Assembly: GCF_002723455.1 (NCBI RefSeq)
Contig: NZ_PDUS01000003.1
Location: 97,983-161,982 of the forward strand
From: Pseudoalteromonas sp. 3D05
GTDB lineage: Bacteria; Pseudomonadota; Gammaproteobacteria; Enterobacterales; Alteromonadaceae
DNA: 64,000 nucleotides
Direction of reading: 5' to 3'
Part shown: piece after piece, positions 18,860 through 29,100 of the stretch
How the letters are laid out: each line of letters opens with the position of its first letter
Position numbering within the stretch: position 1 is the stretch's first letter
The notes under the pieces: generated by a model
What the model was told of the DNA's origin: nothing
The model's input: only the letters and a program-made list of their open reading frames with translations
The model's database searches: none
Made by a program: the position numbers and the translations under genes

Positions 18860-21800
18860 CTAATCTTGCTCTAAAAAGTGATTGAGTTGCAGTGATTCAA
18901 AGATGATTTCATCATGGGAGAAAACACTTAAACCAGTGTCTGATATATTGCCAGTAGAGAACTCTAAGCTCACATTGTGATCATTTCGAAACCAATCCTG
19001 ATCCCAACGTAATTTTATCCAGCCTTGAGAAAAGTTACCTAAATGCACTTGTTTGCGCCAACCTAGGCTGGTGATATATTGCCACGTGCTATTCGGTCTA
19101 TCATCATCGGCAAATTTATAATAACTGGTTAAGCCTGCTTGAAAGATGTGGCCTCGGTAAAATTGATTCCATGAGCTTCCAAAGCGTAATAAATCTAAGC
19201 TCGTCCAATCAGCGTTACTGGCGCTGCCCGCCATAAAGTTAACATAACCATCAACCCAAAGTTGATAGCGATATTGGTATTCTCCTCGCCATCCATAAGG
19301 GTGATCCTCACGGTAAAAATTATAGATGTCGGAGTTTAAATTCGAATCAAATAAAAAGTCATCAAGGGAGGCACTGCTATAACTATAAAAAGGGCTCACT
19401 TGCCATTGGTGCCGGTGGCTTTGGTCTATTCGCCAAATTTGACCAATTTGAATATAGGCATTTATACCGTATTGACTTGAAAGTTTACCTTTACTAGGTT
19501 GCCAAGAGGTTTGTAATGCACTGTCTATATACCACGGGCTATCATGGTCTTGCCAAGCGTGGTAGCCGTCGATAGAAAGTATGTCAGCGTCTTGCTCGCT
19601 GAATGAATATGTTAAGTCTAAACGATACCAGTTTTCATCGTCGGCTAGGCGAAGTCGCGCTCCGAGATCTAAACTATGGCGAGTTGGAATGTCTTCACTG
19701 GTTTCAAATATACCACGGCGGTTATACTTAACAAACGCTTGCCAGTTTATTTCTTCAGGCTTAAAGGTGGCGATTTCGTTGTGCAAAGTGTGTGTTTGCT
19801 CAGGTAATATATAGGTCAATATGTCACCTTCAAGCTGGGGTTGGGGTTGATAACTTGAAATTTTATGGTGTGAGTCTCTCAATTGCCATGTGTAGAGTCT
19901 GACGTATTTTAATTTATCTGTAGTGACTTCGACTTTTCCAGCTGGATGAAAAAAAGTTCGCTCAATACGTTGCTTATACCCATTACTCTCATTGCCCTTA
20001 AGCATTTGCTCAAGCTTTACCAATCTATCCGCAGGTAGTTTTGCAATTAATGGTTGGTTTGGTAGTACCGTGTAAAAGAGTAGCTTTTTTGGTAGAGGAA
20101 GATCATACCAATGCCCATGACGATACTCCTGTGCATTCAAGGTTATAATCTGCGATAAGTAAGGATTGAGCCAATGCAATGAAATGACATTGTTTACAAG
20201 TTCCGATTTATTGAACCCATATGCAGTCACCTTGTCTGGCTCAACAGACCATGTTTTTGTAGTATCACCTAGATTGATTGCAATATTAGCTATATTTCCT
20301 TGTGATAGCTCTGCATTAGAAAAGTGAAAATTCAAACGTATTTGATCTGAACGGGTTTGCGATAAGTCTAAATTTAGACTGTGTAATGGGCGTAGCAATA
20401 ACCCGCTCTTAAAGTCATGCTTACTACTGCTGCGTGATAACTGATCGCTAAAACTTGCTTCACTGAGCGAATCAACCGTAAGCAACTGGGTGCCAGCAAA
20501 GTCCGCGTATTCCTCAAGGGGTGTCCATTGACCATAACTTTGCACCCGAGATAGTAGTGGTTCAAGGCTTTCAGGCAAGGTGACAGTTCTTAATTTAGCG
20601 AGCGCTTGTGTATACTCATTTATACCAAGGGTATTACCAGATAGTTTGAATAAAGTGTTGTTTAATAGTGTTTTTTCATTTTTAGAGGGATCGTAAAGCA
20701 AATCAAGAAATGACTGCTGCCAATAATGAGCCGTAGCCATGTCTTGAAAAACAAAGTCTTCTAATAAAGACGCCGATAAAACCTTTAAACTTATATATGC
20801 AGGGTTATCACTGTGTAGTCGAACAGACTCGCCTGGCTGTAAAGTAACTAAGCTTTCACTGGCAATAGATAGCAATTGCCCAGTATCTTCTCGTGCTGTC
20901 GTTGAGCTTATATCTGAATAAATGGGCAATATGCTTTGTTGTTGACCTTTGGTGGCGAACATCCAGCTCATTTTATATTGACCATTTTGGACGCTCTGAC
21001 TGCGGGCTCTTATGGCGAATGTCACCGGTTTATCTGATGCACTTACAGTAACTCCTTGTTGGGTGTTTAAAACATAAGTCTGAAATAAACCATTTGGGCT
21101 AATTAAGGTGTTGCTGCCTATATGTGCTAAAGAATAAGCTGTTTGATTACTATCTGCTTTAGCGTACTTACGCCAATTTAAACGCGCGTAACTATTTTTT
21201 AATTTTGGATCAGTTATTAGATTGTGGCTAAGCCACAGTGCTAGCAGGTGGCGCTGCTGTTTAATGGCAAGCTTTACCATAGTATGTTGACAAGTATTTA
21301 TTGTATTGGCTGCATCAGCACACAAGCCTAGCAGTTTATAGTCTTGCTTTAAGTTGGTGTATTTTTCTAGTAGCGCTTGTGCAGCATATTTTTTAAGTGT
21401 TGGAGTTGCGGTGCTTTTATATAATCCCTCAAGATAGCTTTTAGCCAGTACACCTCTGCCTTGTTGTGATAATAATGCAATACGCAGTTGCCATGCTTTT
21501 ATTGCAATGCTTGGGTTTGTTGCATTTACTAATGATTTTAGTAATTGTAGTGATTTTAACGGGTCACTTTTACTTAACTCATGTGCTTTTGCAAGCTGGT
21601 TATGCCAGTGCACTCGTTGCTGTTGCGTTTCTTTTACACTTACAATTTGCGGGTTGTAGGGGACTAAAGTGTTAATGTATTCGTCGCCCATTAAAGCCAG
21701 CTTATCTTTAAGAAGCTGGCTGATAATAGGGCTTTTTTCTATTAACTTACCAGGTTGCAAATAAAGTAGCTCATTGTTTGGTAAGTCTAACAATTGTGAA

Positions 21801-23161
21801 CTTTGCATTACATATTCTATGGGCTTACGTTGTGGTTGCAGGTTTTGGATTTTTATTGCGCTGGTGGCTAAGGGGATAGCTAATTCAAATGTTGCAAACT
21901 TGTCGCTTTTTAATAGGTTTAAATGCCATTGTTGATTACCACTGCTAACTAAAATATGGGTGTCAATGTGACTGCGGGCATGCAATGTGATTGTAGGCTT
22001 GACGCGTTGTTTTGTTTTAAGATCAAAATGATGAGGTTGTGCTTTCAGAGAATGTACTTGAGCATACTCTTTTGTTAGTACAGGGTAGCCAGTATCATCA
22101 ACAATACGCATGCCACTTAAGCTATCAAAGTGTTCGAATCGGCTATTAAAAATAATGTTATTATGGGCGTTGGGTATTAAGTAATGACTGGTTGAAATTG
22201 TTTTTAAAAGGTCTAGATAACGACGCTGGGCAAGCGCGTTATTTTTTTGATAAACACTCGAATTAACAGCCGATAAATCGTGATTTACATATATTTTTTT
22301 CAGTGTTTTATCTAAATTATTGATCCAAAACGGTTGGAAGTACTTTTCCTCTAATTTATCCAATGCTTGATCGTCATATAGAGCGTGATGACTTTGTTCG
22401 ACCTTTATATAAGCAGCCGTTTCGCTTCGAAGTGTTAAATATTCACCTTTTTCAATGGCGATATAATCAGCATTGGCTAATCCAATGTGCTGTGACGGGT
22501 ATTCATTCGCTTTACTGGCTAATACACTAATAATTGCAGCGGGCCTCTCATTAATAGAAGCATATACTTTGCCGTTAATATCATGACTGAGTAAATCTTT
22601 ACGCACTGATATTTTTAGTTTTTTAGCATGTTGAAAGTATAACTTAACCTGCTCACCAGCTTTAAAGTGATAATAATACTCAATATTTTGACCATAAGTA
22701 AGACGTGTAATATGCCTAGGGAGTTTTATTGCGTGGAGAAAGCTATCGCTGTGCCGCAAATTTTTACCCACCATGACATTAAACGTTTTACCAACATCTA
22801 AATGGTTCGTTATTTTAATAATTCGGTTGTATGGTTGGCTAGGCAGCTGGCAGCGTGATTTTTTACAGGTAAAATCACGCTGTTGGTTCAACCTTTGTTG
22901 CGCAAGGTGACTGGTACCGGCGCTAAGAATAAATATATTAAAGTGACTACTTTCAAGTTCAAGCCATTGTCCTTTAGGTAACCACAAATGCTGGCTCTGC
23001 TTCGCTTCAAAAAAGTTTGAATGTTGTTTTTCTTTTAGTGTGAGTTCTGACCCAACATTTACCCAAGTCGGAGAGTTTAAGACGTTGTCGTTACTAGCAA
23101 ATGCATAAGTGCTCACTAAAGAGAAAAGGCTAAAAATAAAGACAATCACAGTGAAATACAT
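18860..23161 (-). CDS. Large exported protein with helical repeats and a C-terminal outer-membrane beta-barrel (probable polymer exporter)
   Basis: No named family recognised. The 1433 residues start with a signal peptide (cleavage after TYAFAS). Then come beta-rich segments (about 25-480), a helical-repeat zone (about 505-650), more beta-rich domains, and a C-terminal section (about 1130-1433) of alternating amphipathic strands with aromatic girdles (WYRLDLTYSFSEQD, WQVSPFYSYSS, YQYRYQLWVDGYVNF, WIKLRWDQDWF), as in outer-membrane barrels. Solenoid plus barrel is the plan of BcsC and PgaA polymer exporters. It overlaps the 254-residue protein gene by 16 bases and precedes the PgsB-like gene by one. 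Export of the operon's polymer is inferred, not shown. Confidence 0.72.
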   Translation of the reverse strand: MYFTVIVFIFSLFSLVSTYAFASNDNVLNSPTWVNVGSELTLKEKQHSNFFEAKQSQHLWLPKGQWLELESSHFNIFILSAGTSHLAQQRLNQQRDFTCKKSRCQLPSQPYNRIIKITNHLDVGKTFNVMVGKNLRHSDSFLHAIKLPRHITRLTYGQNIEYYYHFKAGEQVKLYFQHAKKLKISVRKDLLSHDINGKVYASINERPAAIISVLASKANEYPSQHIGLANADYIAIEKGEYLTLRSETAAYIKVEQSHHALYDDQALDKLEEKYFQPFWINNLDKTLKKIYVNHDLSAVNSSVYQKNNALAQRRYLDLLKTISTSHYLIPNAHNNIIFNSRFEHFDSLSGMRIVDDTGYPVLTKEYAQVHSLKAQPHHFDLKTKQRVKPTITLHARSHIDTHILVSSGNQQWHLNLLKSDKFATFELAIPLATSAIKIQNLQPQRKPIEYVMQSSQLLDLPNNELLYLQPGKLIEKSPIISQLLKDKLALMGDEYINTLVPYNPQIVSVKETQQQRVHWHNQLAKAHELSKSDPLKSLQLLKSLVNATNPSIAIKAWQLRIALLSQQGRGVLAKSYLEGLYKSTATPTLKKYAAQALLEKYTNLKQDYKLLGLCADAANTINTCQHTMVKLAIKQQRHLLALWLSHNLITDPKLKNSYARLNWRKYAKADSNQTAYSLAHIGSNTLISPNGLFQTYVLNTQQGVTVSASDKPVTFAIRARSQSVQNGQYKMSWMFATKGQQQSILPIYSDISSTTAREDTGQLLSIASESLVTLQPGESVRLHSDNPAYISLKVLSASLLEDFVFQDMATAHYWQQSFLDLLYDPSKNEKTLLNNTLFKLSGNTLGINEYTQALAKLRTVTLPESLEPLLSRVQSYGQWTPLEEYADFAGTQLLTVDSLSEASFSDQLSRSSSKHDFKSGLLLRPLHSLNLDLSQTRSDQIRLNFHFSNAELSQGNIANIAINLGDTTKTWSVEPDKVTAYGFNKSELVNNVISLHWLNPYLSQIITLNAQEYRHGHWYDLPLPKKLLFYTVLPNQPLIAKLPADRLVKLEQMLKGNESNGYKQRIERTFFHPAGKVEVTTDKLKYVRLYTWQLRDSHHKISSYQPQPQLEGDILTYILPEQTHTLHNEIATFKPEEINWQAFVKYNRRGIFETSEDIPTRHSLDLGARLRLADDENWYRLDLTYSFSEQDADILSIDGYHAWQDHDSPWYIDSALQTSWQPSKGKLSSQYGINAYIQIGQIWRIDQSHRHQWQVSPFYSYSSASLDDFLFDSNLNSDIYNFYREDHPYGWRGEYQYRYQLWVDGYVNFMAGSASNADWTSLDLLRFGSSWNQFYRGHIFQAGLTSYYKFADDDRPNSTWQYITSLGWRKQVHLGNFSQGWIKLRWDQDWFRNDHNVSLEFSTGNISDTGLSVFSHDEIIFESLQLNHFLEQD

Positions 23162-23910
23162 TTTTTCAGTCCACTCATTAATTTAGGCTGTTGAATAAGT
23201 TTTTTACGTAATGAATAACTAAGTTCAATATGGAAAAATTCATTTTTTGGCAATGTAATACTGTTTAAAATATTTTTAGTACCACCTAGCTCGGCTACTT
23301 CTAATGGGTAGACGGCGCTTTTGAGTTTTAAGCGGTCATTGAAGCAACGGCTTATTTTTTTCACTTTTGCCGAAGGCGGCCGTGCCCCCTGACTGATAAT
23401 GACATCAAGAGCTTGAGCTTGCTCTGTGCGACGTTTCTTTTCATCAAAACCATGAATTTGATAAATACGAGTCGCTGGCACAGTACTGGCGTACGATTCG
23501 ATGAATGCATTTGCAACACTGTATCGGGACTTACCTAAATCGGCTTTAACTCCCAGCTTGTTTAGGGTATTTCGGTGTTTTGTATTGGCTATGAGTACTT
23601 GGCATTGTGCGGATAATGCTTCTGCAATGTCAAAAGTGTATTTGTCAAAATAACGGTGTGGTGCATAGATAATACAGGGTTCTTCGTGCATGCTATATCG
23701 TATGAGAGCGCCGGAAATTAATTCATGTTTATCATCCAAGATTATTTCTGCGTTTAGATGATAATTTAACTGCATCACTCTTTGATTTGTCAGCCACTGA
23801 CTAAGTTGTTGTTTTAAAGTGGCATAATTATCGGCAACGCTAGGTCCTGTTGCGCTTAATGCAAAGCTCAAAAATAAGCTTAAAAGTAGGGTTGGTTTAA
23901 AGAGTTTCAT
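23146..23910 (-). CDS. Exported protein with zinc-hydrolase-like motifs (possible gamma-polyglutamate hydrolase)
   Basis: 254 residues with a signal peptide (cleavage near ALSATG). The motifs APHRYFDKYT (H85, D89), YQIHGFD (H143), ISQGARPP and FFHIELSYSLRKKL (H227, E229) resemble the His/acid pattern of zinc amidohydrolases such as N-formylglutamate amidohydrolase and the PghP-type poly-gamma-glutamate hydrolases, but I cannot align it firmly. A degradative enzyme here would parallel BcsZ in the cellulose operon. Its ends overlap both neighbours (14 and 16 bases), implying tight translational coupling. The enzymatic call is tentative; the secreted nature is clear. Confidence 0.55.
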   Translation of the reverse strand: MKLFKPTLLLSLFLSFALSATGPSVADNYATLKQQLSQWLTNQRVMQLNYHLNAEIILDDKHELISGALIRYSMHEEPCIIYAPHRYFDKYTFDIAEALSAQCQVLIANTKHRNTLNKLGVKADLGKSRYSVANAFIESYASTVPATRIYQIHGFDEKKRRTEQAQALDVIISQGARPPSAKVKKISRCFNDRLKLKSAVYPLEVAELGGTKNILNSITLPKNEFFHIELSYSLRKKLIQQPKLMSGLKKCISL

Positions 23911-26167
23911 CGTTCCACCACCTTATTCTTTGTTCTTCATTTTCATACTCTTCAAGTATGGCAATCCAAATCGTTTTATCACTGCTCAACGTAAGATCAT
24001 TAATAGCCCTTATATCACTGGTGATTTGATTTGTGATAGCAGGGTAAGCATATAGTGTGCTGTCTTTAGGGTGTATCAGGAATGCATCACTCAGATCGCT
24101 TGGTAATAAACGTAACCGTTTGCTTTTTAAGCTATATTCATCTGTTAAACCTCGTTGATAACGAGCACTTTGTGCAATATTTAGTATGACGGGCTGATTT
24201 ATTTTTGAGCTATAGGCTTTCACTACAACACTTTTTGGTCGAAGTGACGGGTAGTTCAAGGTGAGCGTTTTATTCGCTGCTAATTTATATAAACGTTGTT
24301 TAATCCATGGTCTTGGACCTTGCCAGTTTTGATAAATAGCTTTAGCTGTTGTTTTAATGTGGGTTAAGTTATTAAAATCAGTGTCTTTTAAATCAATCTC
24401 TTTAGCGCTATTTTTATTTTCTTGATACACAATATTGGCGGCAATAGTATCCGGGGCTTGTGCTGATGTTTGTATCAACTGTTGTGATTGCACTTTTTCG
24501 TAGTTAAAAGGGGTAGGTTCAGTTAACGGTGCAAAGTATTTTTTGGGGTTATTTACTAAGGCCACGTTGGATATTGGTAGAACTGAAAAAAGCTCTCTTG
24601 ATTGGTAAAAGGTGTCTTCGATAATGACTTCTGGTGGTTCTTCAAAAACGCGGATGTTTATGTAAGCGTCGTTATCAGTGAAGCTATAATGATTATCTGC
24701 TTGTTGCTCATACCAAGCAGCAATATCGTAAAAGTCTGGTGTTTCTTCACAAACGGTGTGACACACAGTTCGTTGGTAATTAAAATCACTATTACGAGAC
24801 TTGACTCTTATCAGAGCAGGTTGATTTGAAATAACTTCTAGGCTGGCCGCTTTTTCCCCAACACGTAAATATAATGCTTTGGCTTTTTTAGTTATTTGGC
24901 GCTGTGTTGTATCAAGAATAATTCGGTCAAATTGTGAAGTTTCGCCGTCATAAAATACGTTAAACCTTTCTATTTCCTTTTTATTTATATCATATACCAC
25001 GACTATCGCTTGGCTGTTTCGGGGGGCCCGTAGCTCAATATTAATGTCACTATTTGCTTCAAGGGTGTAGCGAGCGTTAATTGTCTCGCTGATTTTATAA
25101 AAACCATCTTGCGATGTGAGTAGCGGCTGCATTGATTTAAATGACCAGTTAGTCAATGTGCTTTGAGTACTGCAAATAGTCACTAAGCCTGGCAGTAGAG
25201 GTTCGGTAATGAACAGAGTTGTTTGCTCATATTGTCCAAAGCTAACTGTTTTTGGTGCAACAAATTGATGCAAATCGTACCAAACCAGGTCGATTTTTGC
25301 CGTGTTGTTTTGCGTGAAAATTAAACTATCTGGTTGTTCTATTTTGATACTTGCACAAAGGTGCTGATCGGTATAGTAATCGTCTAGATTTAGTTGTTGT
25401 TGGCTGAAATCATACGTTACGACATTGTAAGGTAAGGTCTCGTATAAAATATCTGATTTAAAATCGATGCTTGGTATTCCTTGTGGCGCAAGCTTTAACC
25501 ACTTGAACGCAACTGCACTACTCATTTCTGACTCTGATAAAGCATTAACACCAAGACTTAAATAATTTGTAGCTCGCTCACGTCTTTCTATTGGTAGTTT
25601 TAACCAAGCGCTATCTTGATCTTGGGCATTATTGATGGTCTTTGCATGCACTCTGACGACAACACCTTTGACGTTAGGGTTCTCTGGGATTAATTTTAAG
25701 GAAATTGAAAAAACACCCTCAAGTTGTTGTGAGCTAATATAAAACGATTGCCCAGATGAAACGTGTAAAGCCTCACGCTGTTCAATAATTTGCTTTATTT
25801 GGTGCTCGTCATCGGCTGGCGTTAATTTAGTTGCATGATGGTAAATACGGGTTTTAATAGGTTTGTTTTGCTCGTCATTTAATGAGTACTCAATTGCATA
25901 ATTAATAGGTGTATCGAGATTGAGCTGTTGCTGAAAAATGGCATTTGAGAGCACTCGAATAGAGCGGGTACGTGATGGTGAGTATGCAAAAATTAAGGGC
26001 TTTTCAGTGGATAGCCACTGGACATTAGAGCGAGTTTCATCGTCTGAGCGAGCGGTTATAGGCTCGGCAGATTTTAACCAAAGATAAAAGCTAAACAATG
26101 AAAAGCCAGCGGTAATTAACAATGTTAATAATACTATAAGCTTAAAAAAGCGCTTAATAAATTGCAT
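23897..26167 (-). CDS. Membrane-anchored periplasmic beta-rich protein of the PGA-like operon
   Basis: No family recognised. 756 residues: an N-terminal transmembrane anchor (about 10-30, KLIVLLTLLITAGFSLFSFY) followed by a long, mostly beta-strand periplasmic region with several sandwich-like domains. It has two closely spaced cysteines (CHTVCEE, near residue 480) that could pair. There is no catalytic signature. Its start overlaps the PgsC-like gene by 14 bases and its end overlaps the 254-residue gene by 14. By analogy to BcsB it could be a periplasmic scaffold between inner-membrane synthase and outer-membrane barrel; this is inference from position and topology. Confidence 0.7.
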   Translation of the reverse strand: MQFIKRFFKLIVLLTLLITAGFSLFSFYLWLKSAEPITARSDDETRSNVQWLSTEKPLIFAYSPSRTRSIRVLSNAIFQQQLNLDTPINYAIEYSLNDEQNKPIKTRIYHHATKLTPADDEHQIKQIIEQREALHVSSGQSFYISSQQLEGVFSISLKLIPENPNVKGVVVRVHAKTINNAQDQDSAWLKLPIERRERATNYLSLGVNALSESEMSSAVAFKWLKLAPQGIPSIDFKSDILYETLPYNVVTYDFSQQQLNLDDYYTDQHLCASIKIEQPDSLIFTQNNTAKIDLVWYDLHQFVAPKTVSFGQYEQTTLFITEPLLPGLVTICSTQSTLTNWSFKSMQPLLTSQDGFYKISETINARYTLEANSDINIELRAPRNSQAIVVVYDINKKEIERFNVFYDGETSQFDRIILDTTQRQITKKAKALYLRVGEKAASLEVISNQPALIRVKSRNSDFNYQRTVCHTVCEETPDFYDIAAWYEQQADNHYSFTDNDAYINIRVFEEPPEVIIEDTFYQSRELFSVLPISNVALVNNPKKYFAPLTEPTPFNYEKVQSQQLIQTSAQAPDTIAANIVYQENKNSAKEIDLKDTDFNNLTHIKTTAKAIYQNWQGPRPWIKQRLYKLAANKTLTLNYPSLRPKSVVVKAYSSKINQPVILNIAQSARYQRGLTDEYSLKSKRLRLLPSDLSDAFLIHPKDSTLYAYPAITNQITSDIRAINDLTLSSDKTIWIAILEEYENEEQRIRWWNDETL

Positions 26168-29100
26168 AAGTGCCTTCCATCATCATGGTGTTAAAACGTG
26201 ATTGATCGGTTAATCGGTTTGTCACTGGATTAAAAATAGCGAGCAACTTTGAATTTAAGAGTATAGCGAGGGCATATTCTTGTTGGCCTTCAAACTCTAT
26301 AGTTTGTAAGGTGCAGTTATTAATGGGCTTACATAGTTGTGCCAGTACTGTTAAGCGTCGTGAACTACCATACTGTTGCAGTACGTCATTAAAATGCTGT
26401 TCTTGATTAAAGCTTAAATCGGCCCAGTCATTTGGTGACAGTGTGCTGATATTTATTGTTTTTACATAGGGTTGGGCAGATATTGCCAGCAAGCGTTGTA
26501 ATAAACTTTGCTGATTAACTGAAAATTGTTTTTTAAAGTCAGATGCTAGCCACAATGTTGCAAGTTCACTTTGTGACGTAAATACTTGATAGCCAGATTG
26601 TGGTGAAGTGCCTAATTCAAGCCCTCTTGTTGCAGTTTGACCTAATACTGTTTGATAGTTTACCGACAAAGTGTTTAGGCCACTATCAAGGGCATCAATA
26701 AGTGCCTTATAGCTACTGCCTGCTTGAGTATACTGAAATGCCAGTGCTGTGGGTCTAATCCACGATGGGGCACTATGACTACGAATTTGTAAATTAAGTA
26801 CATGCTGGTTTTGTGCATACCTAAGGTAGCTTTGATGAACAACATTAAAAAGTGCGTCAATATTGTTTGGCGCTAATACATTTGCTTGCGGATGCGCATA
26901 TGGATGAGCGCCCGCAATCATAAGCTGTTCAGCTTTACTGGCAATAAATAACTCAGTCGCAAACTTAAGTGTATTACTTTCAAATAATGGCCGAGGGACT
27001 TGGATATTTAATCGCTCACTATTGTTGAGATTTAAAAAATATACTCCTTGGCCATACCCAAGTGCAGGGCCTTCTAAACTAGGCGCAATTAGGAGGAAGC
27101 GGCCTTGGCCATTACGAACCAAGCTTAACTGGTAGCCCATTAACCTAACCGTCGAATTAACCTGCTTGAGTAGATTTACTACATCACTATCGACCATTTT
27201 TTCACTTAGGCTGGCTTTTAAATTGTACAGTGGGCGTAAAATTTCAAACTCCCATAAAGCCGCTTGATTAGGTGATAATGGTTTATACTGGCCACTTCCT
27301 TTTGCGGTAATATAATCTGAATAAAAATCCACCAATTCGTTTAGCGATTTATTGACGTAGGCGATTTCATTTTTTGCTTCTCCTTGATTATCGCGAGCAA
27401 TATTAGCTAATAACGTAGTGTAGTTTTCACGACTTAAGAAAGCTTCAAATAATTGACCTTTAAAATTTTGATCGGGCAAGGAGCTTGTTGTTGCTAGGCC
27501 GAAGAATGTCCCTTGGTAACCAAGCAGCTGCTGAACTAATCGTTGGCTCAATTCGCTGGGGAGCTGGTTATATATCCAATATTGGCTCGACGCACCTAAC
27601 GTGGTTTTTGCTAGTAAGCGGCTGCTGCGGTTATTTACCTCGCGCACTTGAAATATTTGCTCAAGATCCATCGCCTCAATGAATGCATAATAATAATCAC
27701 TCTGTTGATTATTTTGAGAGAGTTTTGCACTGGGTGTTAAGCTTGTACCAAATACCATAGCTTGAGCTGAGAAATGCTCAAAAATATGACCTGCGGAATC
27801 ACTCGCAAGGCTTTCCGACGTTGGATAAGGCACTGTGACTATAAAGTTTGCTGAAGGGTTGCGCGCAATAACAAAAAATCCTCGTTGAGAGGTTTTTCTC
27901 GTATCACGGATATAAATAAACCGTTCATCAAATTGAAGTTGAAAACCGAGTTTAGCGAAACGTGGTAAGTTATTTTGTATGTTCTGTAAATTATCGGGGG
28001 CTTTGTTTATTTCATTAATTGCGTACTTAAAATTGTTTTTGTCTTGGTTTACTTGGTAAAGGCTCAATTCTACAGTGTCTTTGCTATCGGTGTACAAATA
28101 GCTTTTATACTCACTAATTTGTTGGCTCAAGGTACTCGTTTGTTGGGTTGGGCTAAAGCTATTAACGCCGGTATCTATAAATAAAGAAGGGATAAACATA
28201 ATAAGAAAACCAATGGCAATTGCTAACGAACCACCAACAATTGACGTTTGAAACGTCGCTCTTATGACGAGACCTAACGCACTTTTTTGGTATATTTTTA
28301 AAGCTAATAAAGTAGATAACATATAACCAAAGGCAAAGGTGTCAGTTACTTTTATCTCAGGGTAATAATGGACAACAAAATAGTTTAAAAAGAGCTTATA
28401 AATAAAACCAATGTTAAAGAAAAACAATAATAGTCGAGCGCCTTCAATATTGGTATTCCTTAATCTTGTATAGTTAAGTAATGATGCGCCAATAATTAAT
28501 ATAATGGCCGTTTCGGCAAAAGAGGTGAGTAACTTGGTTGGTTGCATCAATTGTAAAGCAAGTAAAGCAGGCAACATGATGCCATTAAATTCCCAGCCAT
28601 ATTTTATATTCGCTCTGGATGCAAAAAAGGCCGTTATTACTAGAATGATGTACGCTTTAGGCGCAGCAATAATTGAAGCAGCAACCGCTTCATACATTAT
28701 AGCAAGGTTAGCAATGCTAAAATTGGTCATTGGCATGAGTGCATAGCGTACCAGTAAATAGGTAAAAACAAGCTGAATAATGGTCACTTTCATGCCGTAT
28801 TTAAAACCGCCGTTCCACATTACGTTTGCGGTTAACGCGATAATAACTAAGCCAAGTGAATAAAGCTGTGAAGAGTAGTCAAAAGTAATATCCCAACCAC
28901 TTAGGATATTGGCAATTAATGGCCAAAAAAGGGTGTCCATAACTACACGGACTAAAATACTGATTAAGATAATAGCGAAAAACCGATCTCGGCCGAACAT
29001 TTCCCCGTAGCCAAATTTTTCCATAATGTATTTAGCGCTAAAGCGCATCAAGCCATACACCACGACAGACTCAATAATAATAACGCCAGCAGAGGTAGGG

